A model generated the notes under the pieces. It worked only from the letters and a program-made list of their open reading frames with translations. It ran no database searches and had not been told where the DNA came from. The translations under genes and the position numbers were made by a program. This document shows positions 1 to 6,990 of a stretch of DNA of 14,483 nt, piece after piece (within the stretch, counting starts at the first letter, position 1; the number at the start of each line of letters is the position of its first letter). The DNA is from Ruminococcaceae bacterium UBA4958 (lineage in GTDB: Bacteria; Bacillota; Clostridia; Oscillospirales; Acutalibacteraceae): NCBI GenBank assembly GCA_002397355.1, contig DHAI01000087.1, positions 7,886-22,368 on the forward strand, given 5' to 3'.

Positions 1-1164
1 ATGAACGACCGCCAGCTCCGCGGCATTGTGGACGGTCTCGGCGGAAAAGCGAGCGGAACGCCGAGAGAAGATTCTTTCTGCATTACGGCCGCTTCCGAAA
101 CAATGGCAGCGTTTTGCCTTGCGTCCGATCTCGCGGACCTGAAAAAACGGCTTGGCAACCTCCTTGCGGCGTACACTTTTTCCGGAAAGCCGGTCCGCGC
201 GCATGAGCTGAAAGCGGAGGGCGCGATGACGGCGCTGCTGAAGAACGCCATCCAGCCGAACCTTGTGCAGACAGTGGAAGGAACGCCGGCCATCCTGCAC
301 GGCGGGCCTTTTGCGAATATAGCGCACGGTTGCAATTCCGTCCGCGCCACGCGCTTCGCCCTGAAGCTTGGCGACTACTGCATCACCGAAGCCGGTTTCG
401 GCTCCGACCTCGGCGCGGAAAAATTCATGGACATCAAATGCCGGCTCGCCGGTCTGAGACCGGACGCAGTCGTTCTGGTGGCCACGGTGCGCGCCTTGAA
501 ATACAACGGCGGAGTTCCGAAAAACAAAACGTCGGAGGAAAACCTTTCCGCACTGGAAAATGGGATTGCAAATCTCGGGGCTCACATATCCAACCTGAGA
601 AAATTCGGCGTTCCCGTCGTCGTCGCAATCAACCGCTTTGCAGGCGACACGGAGCGCGAGCTCGCTTTTGTGGAAAAATACTGCCGGGAGAACGGCGCGG
701 AGTTTTCCCTCTGCGAAGTTTTTGCCAAGGGTGGCGCCGGTGGAACGGACCTTGCGGAAAAGGTCTGTGCCCTCGCGGCCCGCAGCTCCGGTTTCCATTT
801 TCTCTATCCGGACGACGCGCCCGTTCAGCAGAAAATCGAAACGGTCTGCCGTGAAATCTACGGCGCAGACGGCGTGGATTACACCGCGAAAGCGAAAAAG
901 GCCATTGCCGAAGCCGAGGCGCTCGGCGGCGGCGGGATGCCCGTCTGCATCGCAAAGACGCAATATTCCCTCTCCGATAATCCAAAACTCCTCGGAAGGC
1001 CGTCAGGCTTCCGCGTGACGATCCGCGACGCGAGGCTCAGCGGCGGCGCCGGCTTCGTCGTCGCTTACGCCGGCGACATCCTCACCATGCCCGGTTTGCC
1101 GAAACATCCCGCGGCCGAAAATATCGACGTCGACCCGGACGGGAAAATCACGGGATTGTTTTAA
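1..1164 (+). CDS. fhs: Formate--tetrahydrofolate ligase, C-terminal 387 residues (5' truncated by window edge)
   Basis: This cytosolic enzyme makes 10-formyl-tetrahydrofolate from formate, ATP and tetrahydrofolate, feeding purine and formyl-Met synthesis and, in acetogens, the Wood-Ljungdahl methyl branch. The visible part opens with [15 protein letters not shown], which in the family lies about 165 residues into a protein of about 555, so the ATG at base 1 is internal and the gene begins left of the window. The ATP-binding P-loop is therefore not visible. Family signatures present are [14 protein letters not shown] (residues 100-113 of the visible part), [12 protein letters not shown] (160-171), and the typical C-terminus with [16 protein letters not shown] followed by GKITGLF. 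The TAA stop is 15 bases before tsaE, so the genes are probably cotranscribed. No internal damage is seen. Pathway use (biosynthetic or acetogenic) cannot be decided from this window. Confidence 0.96.
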   Translation: MNDRQLRGIVDGLGGKASGTPREDSFCITAASETMAAFCLASDLADLKKRLGNLLAAYTFSGKPVRAHELKAEGAMTALLKNAIQPNLVQTVEGTPAILHGGPFANIAHGCNSVRATRFALKLGDYCITEAGFGSDLGAEKFMDIKCRLAGLRPDAVVLVATVRALKYNGGVPKNKTSEENLSALENGIANLGAHISNLRKFGVPVVVAINRFAGDTERELAFVEKYCRENGAEFSLCEVFAKGGAGGTDLAEKVCALAARSSGFHFLYPDDAPVQQKIETVCREIYGADGVDYTAKAKKAIAEAEALGGGGMPVCIAKTQYSLSDNPKLLGRPSGFRVTIRDARLSGGAGFVVAYAGDILTMPGLPKHPAAENIDVDPDGKITGLF

Positions 1165-1179
1165 AAATCGGGTGAATTC

Positions 1180-1605
1180 ATGCAGCAATTTATCACATCT
1201 TCGGAAACCGAAACGGAAGCGCTCGGCGAGAGGCTTGCGAAAAAGCTGAAGCCGGGCGACGTCGTGGCGCTGTTCGGCGGGATGGGAATGGGAAAGACGG
1301 CTTTGACGCGTGGAATCGCGCGCGGGCTCGGCGTCACGGAGGGCGTTTCCAGCCCGACCTTTGCGCTGGTGCACGAGTACGAGGGGCGCGTCCCCGTCTA
1401 CCACTTCGACATGTACCGCGTGGAAAACTGGGACGACCTTTACTCGACGGGCTTTTTCGACTATCTCGCATCCGGCGGCGTTCTCATTGTCGAATGGAGC
1501 GAGAACATCGAAAACGCGCTTCCTGAAAATGCGGTTTGCGTGCGGATGTCCCGCAGAGGCGGGGACAACGAGCGCAGCATATCCGTAGACGGGGTGACAT
1601 TATGA
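1180..1605 (+). CDS. tsaE: tRNA (adenosine(37)-N6)-threonylcarbamoyltransferase complex ATPase TsaE
   Basis: TsaE is the small P-loop ATPase of the bacterial t6A machinery. It binds the TsaB-TsaD dimer and is needed for repeated cycles of threonylcarbamoyl transfer to A37 of ANN-decoding tRNAs. The 141 residues are close to the usual 140-160. A Walker A motif GGMGMGKT is at residues 33-40, the family motif SPTF at 58-61, the HFDMYR block at 75-80, and the EW pair of the Walker B region at 105-106. Most TsaE proteins have GDLGAGKT, so the Met residues in the P-loop are a variant, but Gly, Lys and Thr are kept. A weak Shine-Dalgarno (gggtga) precedes the ATG. Its TGA overlaps the ATG of tsaB by 4 bases, which supports translational coupling and the assignment. 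Confidence 0.96.
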   Translation: MQQFITSSETETEALGERLAKKLKPGDVVALFGGMGMGKTALTRGIARGLGVTEGVSSPTFALVHEYEGRVPVYHFDMYRVENWDDLYSTGFFDYLASGGVLIVEWSENIENALPENAVCVRMSRRGGDNERSISVDGVTL

Positions 1606-2312
1606 CGATTTTATCGGTCGATTCCTCCGCCGCCGCGGCATCCGCCGCCCTGACGGAAAATGGAAAAATCCTGGGCGAGTTTTACTGCAACGTCGGCCTG
1701 ACGCACAGCCAGACGCTGATGCCGATGATCCACGGTCTTTTGACGTGTACGGGCGTTTCGCTGCGCAGCGTGGACCTGTTTGCCGTCTCCGCCGGCCCGG
1801 GATCGTTCACGGGGATCCGCATCGGAATCGCCAGCGTCAAGGGGCTCGCGTTCCCGGAGGACAAGCCCTGCGTGGGCGTTTCTACGCTGGAAGCGATCGC
1901 GCAGAACCTCGCGCATCTGAGCGGAACCGTCTGCTCCGTGATGGATGCGCGCTGCGGGCAGGTATACAACGCCGTTTTCCGCGCGGAAGGCGGCGCGCTG
2001 CTCCGGTTAACGCCGGATCGCGCGATTCCTGCCGAAAATCTGGCGGGCGAATGCGAAAAGTATCAAAAGCCGTTATTTTTAGTTGGTGACGGGGCGAAAT
2101 TGTGCTATAATATGCAGAGCTTTCAAGACGCCGGAGCAGTCCTCCCGCCCGAGCCGCTGATCTATCAGCGCGCAAGCAGCGTCGCGCGGGCGGCGGCCGA
2201 AGCCTTCGCTTCCGGAAAAGCCGTCTCCCCCGCCGCCCTTGTCCCGGTATATCTGCGCCCGGCGCAGGCGGAGCGCGCCTTGAACAAGAAAAGGAGGTCT
2301 TCACTGGCATGA
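1602..2312 (+). CDS. tsaB: t6A biosynthesis complex dimerization subunit TsaB
   Basis: TsaB is the catalytically inactive ASKHA-fold partner of TsaD and the platform that binds TsaE in t6A37 synthesis. The 236-residue product begins MTILSVDSS, the usual family N-terminus (ILaiDTS). It carries the HSQTLMPMI block at 35-43, AGPGSFTGIR at 64-73, and the C-terminal YLRPAQAE typical of the family. The start at 1602 is chosen over a longer in-frame extension because it overlaps the tsaE stop as ATGA and gives the family N-terminus. The TGA again overlaps the next start (rpiB) as ATGA. In many Firmicutes tsaB is followed by rimI and tsaD; here rpiB follows, so those genes must lie elsewhere. A promoter-like sequence lies within the second half of this gene. 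Confidence 0.96.
   Translation: MTILSVDSSAAAASAALTENGKILGEFYCNVGLTHSQTLMPMIHGLLTCTGVSLRSVDLFAVSAGPGSFTGIRIGIASVKGLAFPEDKPCVGVSTLEAIAQNLAHLSGTVCSVMDARCGQVYNAVFRAEGGALLRLTPDRAIPAENLAGECEKYQKPLFLVGDGAKLCYNMQSFQDAGAVLPPEPLIYQRASSVARAAAEAFASGKAVSPAALVPVYLRPAQAERALNKKRRSSLA
2083..2111 (+). promoter_or_regulatory. Candidate promoter inside tsaB, upstream of rpiB-upp
   Basis: A perfect -10 hexamer TATAAT (2106-2111) is preceded by the extended element TGC (2103-2105) and, 17 bases upstream, by TTGGTG (2083-2088), which keeps the TTG of a -35 box. The surrounding bases form an AT-rich patch in an otherwise GC-rich gene. Transcription would start near 2118 and give about 190 bases of leader before rpiB. 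This is a sequence-only prediction. Confidence 0.45.
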
Positions 2313-2752
2313 TCGCACTGGGAGCCGATCACGGCGGCTATCGCCTGAAAGAGGCGATCCGGAAATATCTCGATGCAGAAAAAATCGAGTACCGCGATTT
2401 CGGAACATTCAACGAAACATCGGTCGACTATCCGCCGATCGCGGCAAAAGTTTCCCATTTTGTCGCCGACGGTAATGCGGAAAAAGGTATCCTCTGCTGC
2501 GGGACCGGTATCGGCATGAGCATCGCGGCAAATAAAATCAGGGGAATTCGCGCGGCTGTCTGCACCGATGAATATTGCGCGGAAATCACCCGGCGACACA
2601 ACAATTCCAATATTCTCTGTTTGGGCGGGAGAGTCATCAGCGAGAAACAAGCTGTTGCATTCGCCCGTATTTTTTTGAGCACTCCGTTCGACGGCGGCCG
2701 CCACCAGAGACGCGTGGATGAAATCGCCGCGGTGGAACGCGGTGACCTTTGA
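2309..2752 (+). CDS. rpiB: Ribose 5-phosphate isomerase B
   Basis: RpiB interconverts ribulose 5-phosphate and ribose 5-phosphate in the non-oxidative pentose phosphate pathway, supplying ribose for PRPP. The 147-residue size is typical of the RpiB/LacAB family. The N-terminus [15 protein letters not shown] holds the phosphate-binding Asp7-His8 region. The catalytic block [14 protein letters not shown] begins at residue 63, and Cys64 matches the catalytic cysteine of the E. coli enzyme. RHNNSN and LGGR further on are also family blocks. A strong Shine-Dalgarno aaggaggt (2291-2298) sits 10 bases before the ATG, which overlaps the tsaB stop. The next gene, upp, uses PRPP, so the two fit functionally. 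LacA/LacB or an allose-6-phosphate isomerase are related alternatives, but there is no sugar operon nearby. Confidence 0.93.
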   Translation: MIALGADHGGYRLKEAIRKYLDAEKIEYRDFGTFNETSVDYPPIAAKVSHFVADGNAEKGILCCGTGIGMSIAANKIRGIRAAVCTDEYCAEITRRHNNSNILCLGGRVISEKQAVAFARIFLSTPFDGGRHQRRVDEIAAVERGDL

Positions 2753-2787
2753 TTTCCACTGACTGGGAAAATGATGGAGGGACACTT

Positions 2788-3420
2788 ATGGAAAACCAAG
2801 TCTTTGTCATGCAACACCCGCTGATTCAGCACAAGCTCACGTATCTGAGGGATAAAAACACCGGCTCCAAGGACTTCCGCCAGCTTGTGAGCGAAATTGC
2901 GATGCTTCTCTGCTATGAGGCGACGCGCGATCTTCCGCTCGAAGACGTGACGGTCGACACGCCCGTCGGCGTTGCGCACACAAAAGTCATCGAGGGGCGG
3001 AAGCTTGCTTTCGTCCCGATCCTCCGCGCCGGCCTCGGCATGGTGGACGGCGTCCTCTCGCTCGTACCCGCCGCAAAGGTCGGCCATATCGGCCTCTACC
3101 GCGATCCCAAAACGCTGAAGCCGGTTGAATATTACAGCAAACTGCCGCACGACATCGAACAGCGCGACGTGATCGTGCTCGATCCGATGCTCGCAACAGG
3201 CGGCTCTTCCTGCGACGCCGTCACGATCATCAAGCGCAGCCACCCGAAGAGCATCAAGTTCATGTGCATCATCGCGGCTCCGGAAGGGATCAAGGTCTTT
3301 ACGGAAACGCATCCGGACGTTCAGCTTTACTGCGCGGCGGTCGACGACCACCTGAACGAAAACGGCTACATCGTTCCCGGCCTCGGCGACGCGGGGGACC
3401 GCATCTTCGGGACACTGTAA
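2788..3420 (+). CDS. upp: Uracil phosphoribosyltransferase
   Basis: Upp converts uracil and PRPP to UMP and pyrophosphate in pyrimidine salvage. The 210 residues match the usual 208-210. The protein starts [20 protein letters not shown], a typical family N-terminus. It has [11 protein letters not shown] at 78-88, the PRPP-binding loop DPMLATGGS at 132-140, and the C-terminal [12 protein letters not shown] uracil-binding region. The start at 2788 is preferred to a TTG at 2749 because ggaggg lies at 2776-2781 with 6 bases of spacing, and the added 13 residues look unlike the family. It lies 35 bases after rpiB and is the last gene of the plus-strand run, followed by a strong terminator. Confidence 0.97.
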   Translation: MENQVFVMQHPLIQHKLTYLRDKNTGSKDFRQLVSEIAMLLCYEATRDLPLEDVTVDTPVGVAHTKVIEGRKLAFVPILRAGLGMVDGVLSLVPAAKVGHIGLYRDPKTLKPVEYYSKLPHDIEQRDVIVLDPMLATGGSSCDAVTIIKRSHPKSIKFMCIIAAPEGIKVFTETHPDVQLYCAAVDDHLNENGYIVPGLGDAGDRIFGTL

Positions 3421-3460
3421 ATCTCAGGACATTTTGAATCAACAATAATGCCGCTGCCAG

Positions 3461-3520
3461 AAAAGGAAAACCCGGAAAAGCGTTGGATTCCACTTTTCCG
3501 GGCTTTCCTTTTTTGTTTTG
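3461..3520 (+). terminator. Rho-independent terminator of the upp operon
   Basis: A 20-base arm (3461-3480) pairs with 3493-3512 with a single A/C mismatch around a 12-base loop, and the run TTTTTTGTTTT follows. It lies 40 bases past the upp stop. On the opposite strand the tail has only four T, so it is mainly a plus-strand terminator. Confidence 0.9.
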
Positions 3521-3545
3521 AATTTATACTGCAAGTGGTAACGGG

Positions 3546-3581
3546 AAAAATTTTCAGCGCTCTGCTATCATCAGCTGAAAA
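3546..3581 (-). terminator. Terminator of the GNAT gene and the walJ-rlmH run
   Basis: The arms TTTTCAGC (3551-3558) and GCTGAAAA (3574-3581) are perfect complements separated by 15 bases. Read on the minus strand, the stem is followed directly by five T (3550-3546). It begins 11 bases after the GNAT stop codon. Together with the upp terminator it isolates two convergent operons. Confidence 0.7.
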
Positions 3582-3591
3582 CCGTCGATTT

Positions 3592-4086
3592 TTACCTCAA
3601 CGGGCCGTATCTCCCTACGGCCGTTCCACAACAGCGAATGGTTTTGCCCATATAATAATTGTCGATCCCGGGCAACGTAAAGTCTCTCATCCGGGCTTCG
3701 AAAGAATATCCCTGCTGAATCCAGAAACAGACCGCGCCGATGTTGTCGACGCCCGTGATCACGTAAAGTTTCCGAATTCCTTGCTTTCCTGCATAATCCT
3801 CGACAAACCGAACCAAACCGCGGCCGAGATGTTTTTTCCGCTGCAACGGCTCAACAGCCAGGAATACAATCTCCCCCACCTCGTTCGCTCCCTCAAACGG
3901 ATCGCATTTCATCGCGGCAAACGCAGCGGAATGGTCTCCCTGTTTCGTCCCAAAGGCATGGTAATGATCGTCGTGCAGGAAAGACAGAACGAGTTCGTCC
4001 GCCACTTTTCCCGCGTCCACATCGCCAAGCAAACTCATGACAAGGTCTTTGATGTCGTCTGATTTTTCAAGCGGCCTTGTTTCCAT
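3592..4086 (-). CDS. GNAT family N-acetyltransferase
   Basis: A 164-residue protein of the Gcn5-related acetyltransferase fold, which moves the acetyl group of acetyl-CoA to an amine; the substrate cannot be told. The acetyl-CoA pyrophosphate loop is read in QRKKHLGRGL (82-91), of the pattern xxxGxG, with a Lys where Gln/Arg is usual. It is preceded by the strand EIVFLAVEPL and followed by the helix FVEDYA. The second half has VDNIGAVCFWIQQGYSFE, the usual NxxAxxFYxxxGF-type block. The first 70 residues match no subfamily I recognise. RimI is unlikely, although tsaE/tsaB are nearby on the other strand, because the C-terminal part is unlike RimI. A modest Shine-Dalgarno (aagga) precedes the ATG. 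It sits 27 bases after rlmH and is probably cotranscribed with it. Confidence 0.85.
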   Translation of the reverse strand: METRPLEKSDDIKDLVMSLLGDVDAGKVADELVLSFLHDDHYHAFGTKQGDHSAAFAAMKCDPFEGANEVGEIVFLAVEPLQRKKHLGRGLVRFVEDYAGKQGIRKLYVITGVDNIGAVCFWIQQGYSFEARMRDFTLPGIDNYYMGKTIRCCGTAVGRYGPLR

Positions 4087-4113
4087 AAACTACGTTCCTT
4101 TTTCAACCGATTC

Positions 4114-4593
4114 TTATTTATGGTACTTTCCGTGATGGATGATTTCAAACGCGCGGTAGATCTGCTCGCAAAGCATCACCCGCGCAAGCTGGTGCGGAAA
4201 CGTCATGGGAGACATGGAAAGACGGAAATCCGCCTTTTCCTTGACGTTTCCGCCGAGGCCGAAGGAACTGCCAATCAAAAAGCTGACTTTTCCCGTGCCG
4301 TCCGTTCCGAGGCGCTCCAAGCGCCGGGCAAGCTGTTCCGAGGAAACGAGATCCCCCTCGATGCACAGGGCAACCTTTTGCGATCCCTCTGCCGCGGCGA
4401 GCATCTTTTCTCCTTCCGCCTCGAGCGCGGCCCGGACCTGCGCCGCGGAAGGGCGATCCGGAAGGCGATGCTCCGGGATTTCGCGGATGGAAAACCGGCA
4501 GAACCGGCTCAGCCTTTTTTCGTATTCCGCACAGGCCTCCCGCCAGTAATCTTCTTTCAGTTTTCCGACGCAGACCATATCGACTTTCATCAT
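4114..4593 (-). CDS. rlmH: 23S rRNA (pseudouridine(1915)-N(3))-methyltransferase RlmH
   Basis: RlmH methylates N3 of pseudouridine 1915 in helix 69 of 23S rRNA on assembled 70S ribosomes, using S-adenosylmethionine. The 159 residues match the family length. It belongs to the SPOUT superfamily and shows the trefoil-knot blocks FLIGSSFGLGG (105-115) and LSMSPMTFPHQLARVML (125-141), then EQIYRAFEII and the C-terminus YHK that is nearly universal in the family. Two ATG codons stand in tandem; the second (4588-4590) would give the more usual MKV start. There is no clear Shine-Dalgarno. The walJ stop is only 2 bases upstream, so translation is probably coupled. In Bacillus subtilis yycJ/walJ and rlmH are also near neighbours. 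Confidence 0.97.
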   Translation of the reverse strand: MMKVDMVCVGKLKEDYWREACAEYEKRLSRFCRFSIREIPEHRLPDRPSAAQVRAALEAEGEKMLAAAEGSQKVALCIEGDLVSSEQLARRLERLGTDGTGKVSFLIGSSFGLGGNVKEKADFRLSMSPMTFPHQLARVMLCEQIYRAFEIIHHGKYHK

Positions 4594-4595
4594 AA

Positions 4596-5387
4596 TCAGA
4601 AAAGGATCATTCGATTCATCGTATTCTCCCTCGGCGCGACATACAATTCAAAATCCTTGCCCTGCTTCATGTTCGACATGGAAAGCGCGCAAAGCGCCGT
4701 TTGAAACGCAAGTTCCGGCGTGTTGTTTTCACGGCTCAGATGGGCAAGGACGACCCGCGTGGAGCCCCGGCGGATAAAGCCGCTCAGCTCGGTGGAACAG
4801 GCGTCGTTGGAAAGATGGCCGGTCTTGGAAAGAATTCTCCGCTTTAGGGGATACGGGTACGGGCCGTTTTCGAGCATTCCGACGTCGTGGTTCGATTCCA
4901 GAACGACGAGATCGGCTCCGGCGATATGGTTTCGCACGCTGTCCGAAAGACAGCCCAGGTCGGTGGAAAGCGCCGCGGTTCTTCCGTCGGCGGTGTCGAT
5001 CCGATATCCGACGCACTCCGCGCTGTCATGGGGAATCGGGAACGGGCTGATTTTCATGCCGGCGACGGCGACGCCGGCTTCCGGCACGACGTTCATTTCA
5101 AAGCCGTTTCCATATCCTGCCGTCCGCAGCGCGTCGAGAGTCCCGCGCGAAGCGTAAACTGGAAGATGATTGCGGGAAGCCAACACCCGAAGGCCGGCCA
5201 CATGGTCTGTATGCTCATGCGTCACAAAAACGGCGCGTACTGCGGCACGGCTGATACCGCAACTCTCCAGCATCCCGGTGATCTGCTTTGCGGAACGGCC
5301 GGCGTCGATTAAAACGCCCTCCCGCGCGGAGCCTATGTAATAACTGTTTCCGCTGCTCCCGCTGAAGAGCGGACAAAATCTCGCCAT
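4596..5387 (-). CDS. walJ: MBL fold metallo-hydrolase, WalJ/YycJ type
   Basis: A 263-residue metallo-beta-lactamase-fold protein. The N-terminus MARFCPLFSGSSGNSYYIG is the family hallmark of YycJ/WalJ. The zinc-binding motif HEHTDH is at 57-62, and further metal ligands are likely in IPHDSAE, STDLG, ESNHD and the late AHLS block. In B. subtilis WalJ belongs to the WalRK cell-wall regulon locus and has been linked to coordinating cell division with DNA replication; its substrate is not well defined, and family relatives are nucleases or other phosphodiesterases. Here walRK is not visible, but murA lies just upstream and rlmH just downstream, which fits the usual neighbourhood. A strong Shine-Dalgarno GGAGG sits 9 bases before the ATG. 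No promoter is obvious in the 62-base gap to murA, so read-through from murA is possible. Confidence 0.88.
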   Translation of the reverse strand: MARFCPLFSGSSGNSYYIGSAREGVLIDAGRSAKQITGMLESCGISRAAVRAVFVTHEHTDHVAGLRVLASRNHLPVYASRGTLDALRTAGYGNGFEMNVVPEAGVAVAGMKISPFPIPHDSAECVGYRIDTADGRTAALSTDLGCLSDSVRNHIAGADLVVLESNHDVGMLENGPYPYPLKRRILSKTGHLSNDACSTELSGFIRRGSTRVVLAHLSRENNTPELAFQTALCALSMSNMKQGKDFELYVAPRENTMNRMILF

Positions 5388-5404
5388 TTAACAAAACCTC
5401 CAGA

Positions 5405-5447
5405 ATAAAAAACAGGGCCGGCGCAAAACCGTCAGCCCCACTGCCCT
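5405..5447 (-). terminator. Probable (leaky) terminator after murA
   Basis: On the minus strand the outer arms AGGGC and GCCCT enclose a GC-rich segment that can pair further but imperfectly, and TTTTTT follows. The structure starts right at the murA stop. The stem is interrupted and walJ follows with no clear promoter of its own, so termination is probably partial. Confidence 0.45.
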
Positions 5448-5449
5448 TT

Positions 5450-6733
5450 TCAAACAGCCTGCGCCGTTTCCGGCTCCGGAATATGGACCCGGCGAATATC
5501 GGCGCCCAGCCCCTGAAGTTTTCCTTCAATATCCTCGTATCCGCGTTCGATCTGTTCAATATTCTCGATCTGCGTCACACCGCGCGCGCAAAGGCCGGCG
5601 ATAATGAGAGCCGCCCCCGCGCGGAGATCCGTCGCCTTTACCGGCGCGGCATCCAGATGGTCCACACCCTCCACGACGGCAAGCTTCCCGTCAACGGAGA
5701 TCTGCGCGCCCATCCGTTTCAATTCTTCAACATAGCGGAAGCGGTTGTCCCACACGCTTTCATTGATGATGCTTGTCCCCTGCGCGAGTGAAAGAAGCAC
5801 AGCAATCTGCGGCTGCATGTCCGTCGGGAACCCGGGATGCGGCATCGTCTTGATATTGCATTTATTCAATGCACCGCTCCTGCCCACATGGATCGCGTCG
5901 TCAAATTCCTCCAGCGACACGCCCATTTCCTCCAGCTTTGCGGAAATGGATTCCAGGTGCTTCGGAATAATATTACGTACCATCACATCGCCGCAGGTAG
6001 CCGCGGCGGCAACCATATAAGTTCCCGCCTCTATCTGATCCGGGATAATCGCATACGTCGTGCCGTTCAAATGGCGGACGCCGCAGATTTTGATAACGTC
6101 CGTTCCGGCACCGTGGATGTCGGCTCCCATGGAGTTAAGAAAGTTGGAAAGATCGACGATATGCGGTTCTTTCGCCGCATTCTCGATGACGGTGGTCCCT
6201 TCCGCTTTCGTCGCGGCAAGGATAATGTTGATTGTCGCGCCTACGGACGCCACATCAAGGTAAATATTGTTTCCAACCAGCTTTTCCGCGGAAACATCCA
6301 CCATGCCCGCTTCGATATGGTGCTTGGCCCCCAAAGCGGCAAACCCCTTCAGGTGCTGGTCGATCGGCCTGACTCCAAAATCGCAGCCGCCCGGCATGGT
6401 GACGACGGCATGGTGGAACCTTCCGAGAAGCGCACCCATTAAATAATAGGAACCGCGCAGGTGTCTGGCAAGTTCTTCAGAGGCTACATATGTGTGAATG
6501 GCGGAAGCATCGATCTCCAAGGTGTTCTTGTTGACGTTTCGAATTCTAACCCCCAGGTCGTTCAGAATTTTCGTAATCGCGACGATATCCGTAATGTCCG
6601 GTACGTTTTCAACACGGCATATGCCATCCGATAAAATTGCTGCAGGAAGTATGGCAACAGCGGCATTTTTCGCACCGCTGATCGAAACCTCTCCGGTAAG
6701 GCGGTTACCGCCTCTGATCAAGAATTTATCCAA
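5450..6733 (-). CDS. murA: UDP-N-acetylglucosamine 1-carboxyvinyltransferase MurA (TTG start)
   Basis: MurA transfers enolpyruvate from phosphoenolpyruvate to UDP-GlcNAc in the cytosol, the first committed step of peptidoglycan synthesis and the target of fosfomycin. With the chosen start the protein has 427 residues. K22-N23 match the E. coli active-site pair, the catalytic cysteine C117 lies in PGGCDFGVRPIDQH, and the PGFPTDMQ block and DLRAGAALIIAGL near the C-terminus are conserved. A Cys at the fosfomycin site predicts sensitivity of the enzyme. No ATG is available. A TTG at 6733-6731 gives the family N-terminus (M)DKFLIRGGN and has GGAG at 6746-6743 with 9 bases of spacing. A TTG at 6760 would add 9 unlike residues. 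It has its own promoter and a structured leader, and M23 lies upstream on the same strand. Confidence 0.96.
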   Translation of the reverse strand: MDKFLIRGGNRLTGEVSISGAKNAAVAILPAAILSDGICRVENVPDITDIVAITKILNDLGVRIRNVNKNTLEIDASAIHTYVASEELARHLRGSYYLMGALLGRFHHAVVTMPGGCDFGVRPIDQHLKGFAALGAKHHIEAGMVDVSAEKLVGNNIYLDVASVGATINIILAATKAEGTTVIENAAKEPHIVDLSNFLNSMGADIHGAGTDVIKICGVRHLNGTTYAIIPDQIEAGTYMVAAAATCGDVMVRNIIPKHLESISAKLEEMGVSLEEFDDAIHVGRSGALNKCNIKTMPHPGFPTDMQPQIAVLLSLAQGTSIINESVWDNRFRYVEELKRMGAQISVDGKLAVVEGVDHLDAAPVKATDLRAGAALIIAGLCARGVTQIENIEQIERGYEDIEGKLQGLGADIRRVHIPEPETAQAV

Positions 6734-6742
6734 TGCGGTACG

Positions 6743-6746
6743 CTCC
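6743..6746 (-). promoter_or_regulatory. Ribosome binding site that decides the murA TTG start
   Basis: GGAG on the minus strand lies 9 bases before the TTG at 6733-6731. It lies downstream of the alternative TTG at 6760, so it cannot serve that codon, and it favours the shorter protein beginning (M)DKFLIRGG. Confidence 0.65.
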
Positions 6747-6797
6747 AATCTAATAATCAAGCACTACTATTATTTCAGCTTTTCTGAAATATAGTAT

Positions 6798-6821
6798 AAA
6801 AAGCGGAGGAAAATCCGTTTT
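6798..6821 (-). terminator. Terminator-like hairpin in the murA leader
   Basis: On the minus strand AAAACGGA (6821-6814) pairs with TCCG-c-TTTT across the loop TTTTCC, leaving a run of five T (6802-6798). It is weak, with four GC-containing pairs and a bulge. It lies about 65 bases before the murA start and downstream of the predicted promoter, so it would act as a leader attenuator rather than as the end of the M23 gene. Confidence 0.4.
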
Positions 6822-6895
6822 AAAAATACAGCAATGCTTCTACTTACGTTTTCGAGCGTAGAAAAATTCCTCTATTCAATTTTCTACTCTAAATG

Positions 6896-6924
6896 ATCAT
6901 AATACACAAAAGCCGAAAAGTCAA
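6896..6924 (-). promoter_or_regulatory. Promoter of murA
   Basis: On the minus strand TTGACT (6924-6919) and TATGAT (6901-6896) are separated by exactly 17 bases. Each matches five of six positions of the housekeeping sigma consensus. It lies between the M23 stop and murA, so murA does not depend on the upstream gene. The start would be near 6889. Confidence 0.72.
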
Positions 6925-6990
6925 CGGTTATCGGAGCGCAAACGCAATTTCATGGATAATACGAAAAAATACCGCGCGGGAAGATGAAAA

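Larger units (their letters stand above)
6734..6890 (-). promoter_or_regulatory. Structured 5' leader of murA with competing inverted repeats
   Basis: The predicted murA transcript would start near 6889 and carry about 155 untranslated bases. Reading along the RNA, arm GUAGAAAAUU (6887-6878) pairs with AAUUUUUCUAC (6868-6858) with one bulge. The inner part UUCUAC (6863-6858) could pair instead with a second GUAGAA (6843-6838). GAGGAA (6872-6867), in and beside the first loop, complements UUCCUC (6811-6806) inside the terminator-like hairpin. A perfect 8-bp hairpin (6771-6778 with 6784-6791, loop 5) follows. Mutually exclusive pairings upstream of a terminator-like stem are the usual layout of an attenuator or riboswitch. 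I do not recognise a known class, and AT-rich sequence gives such repeats easily. Confidence 0.4.

Noticed and set aside
1536..1601. An earlier in-frame start for tsaB
   Set aside because: The ATG at 1602 overlaps the tsaE stop and gives the canonical TsaB N-terminus.
2749..2787. A TTG start for upp at 2749
   Set aside because: It overlaps the end of rpiB and adds 13 residues absent from the family, while 2788 has GGAGGG at good spacing and gives the usual length.
3592..4086. The GNAT gene as rimI, given tsaE and tsaB nearby
   Set aside because: It lies on the other strand, in the rlmH run, and its C-terminal part lacks the RimI pattern.
4114..4704. Long open frames on the opposite strand of rlmH, murA, ilvE and other genes
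   Set aside because: They are shadows of high-GC coding genes: no ribosome binding sites, no family resemblance, and full overlap with genes that have clear motifs.
6793..6798. TATACT as a second murA promoter
   Set aside because: No recognisable -35 lies 16-18 bases upstream, while the promoter at 6896-6924 is far better.
6972..6979. The GC palindrome CCGCGCGG followed by a T-run after the M23 stop, as a terminator
   Set aside because: The self-complementary block leaves no room for a loop, so no stable hairpin forms.
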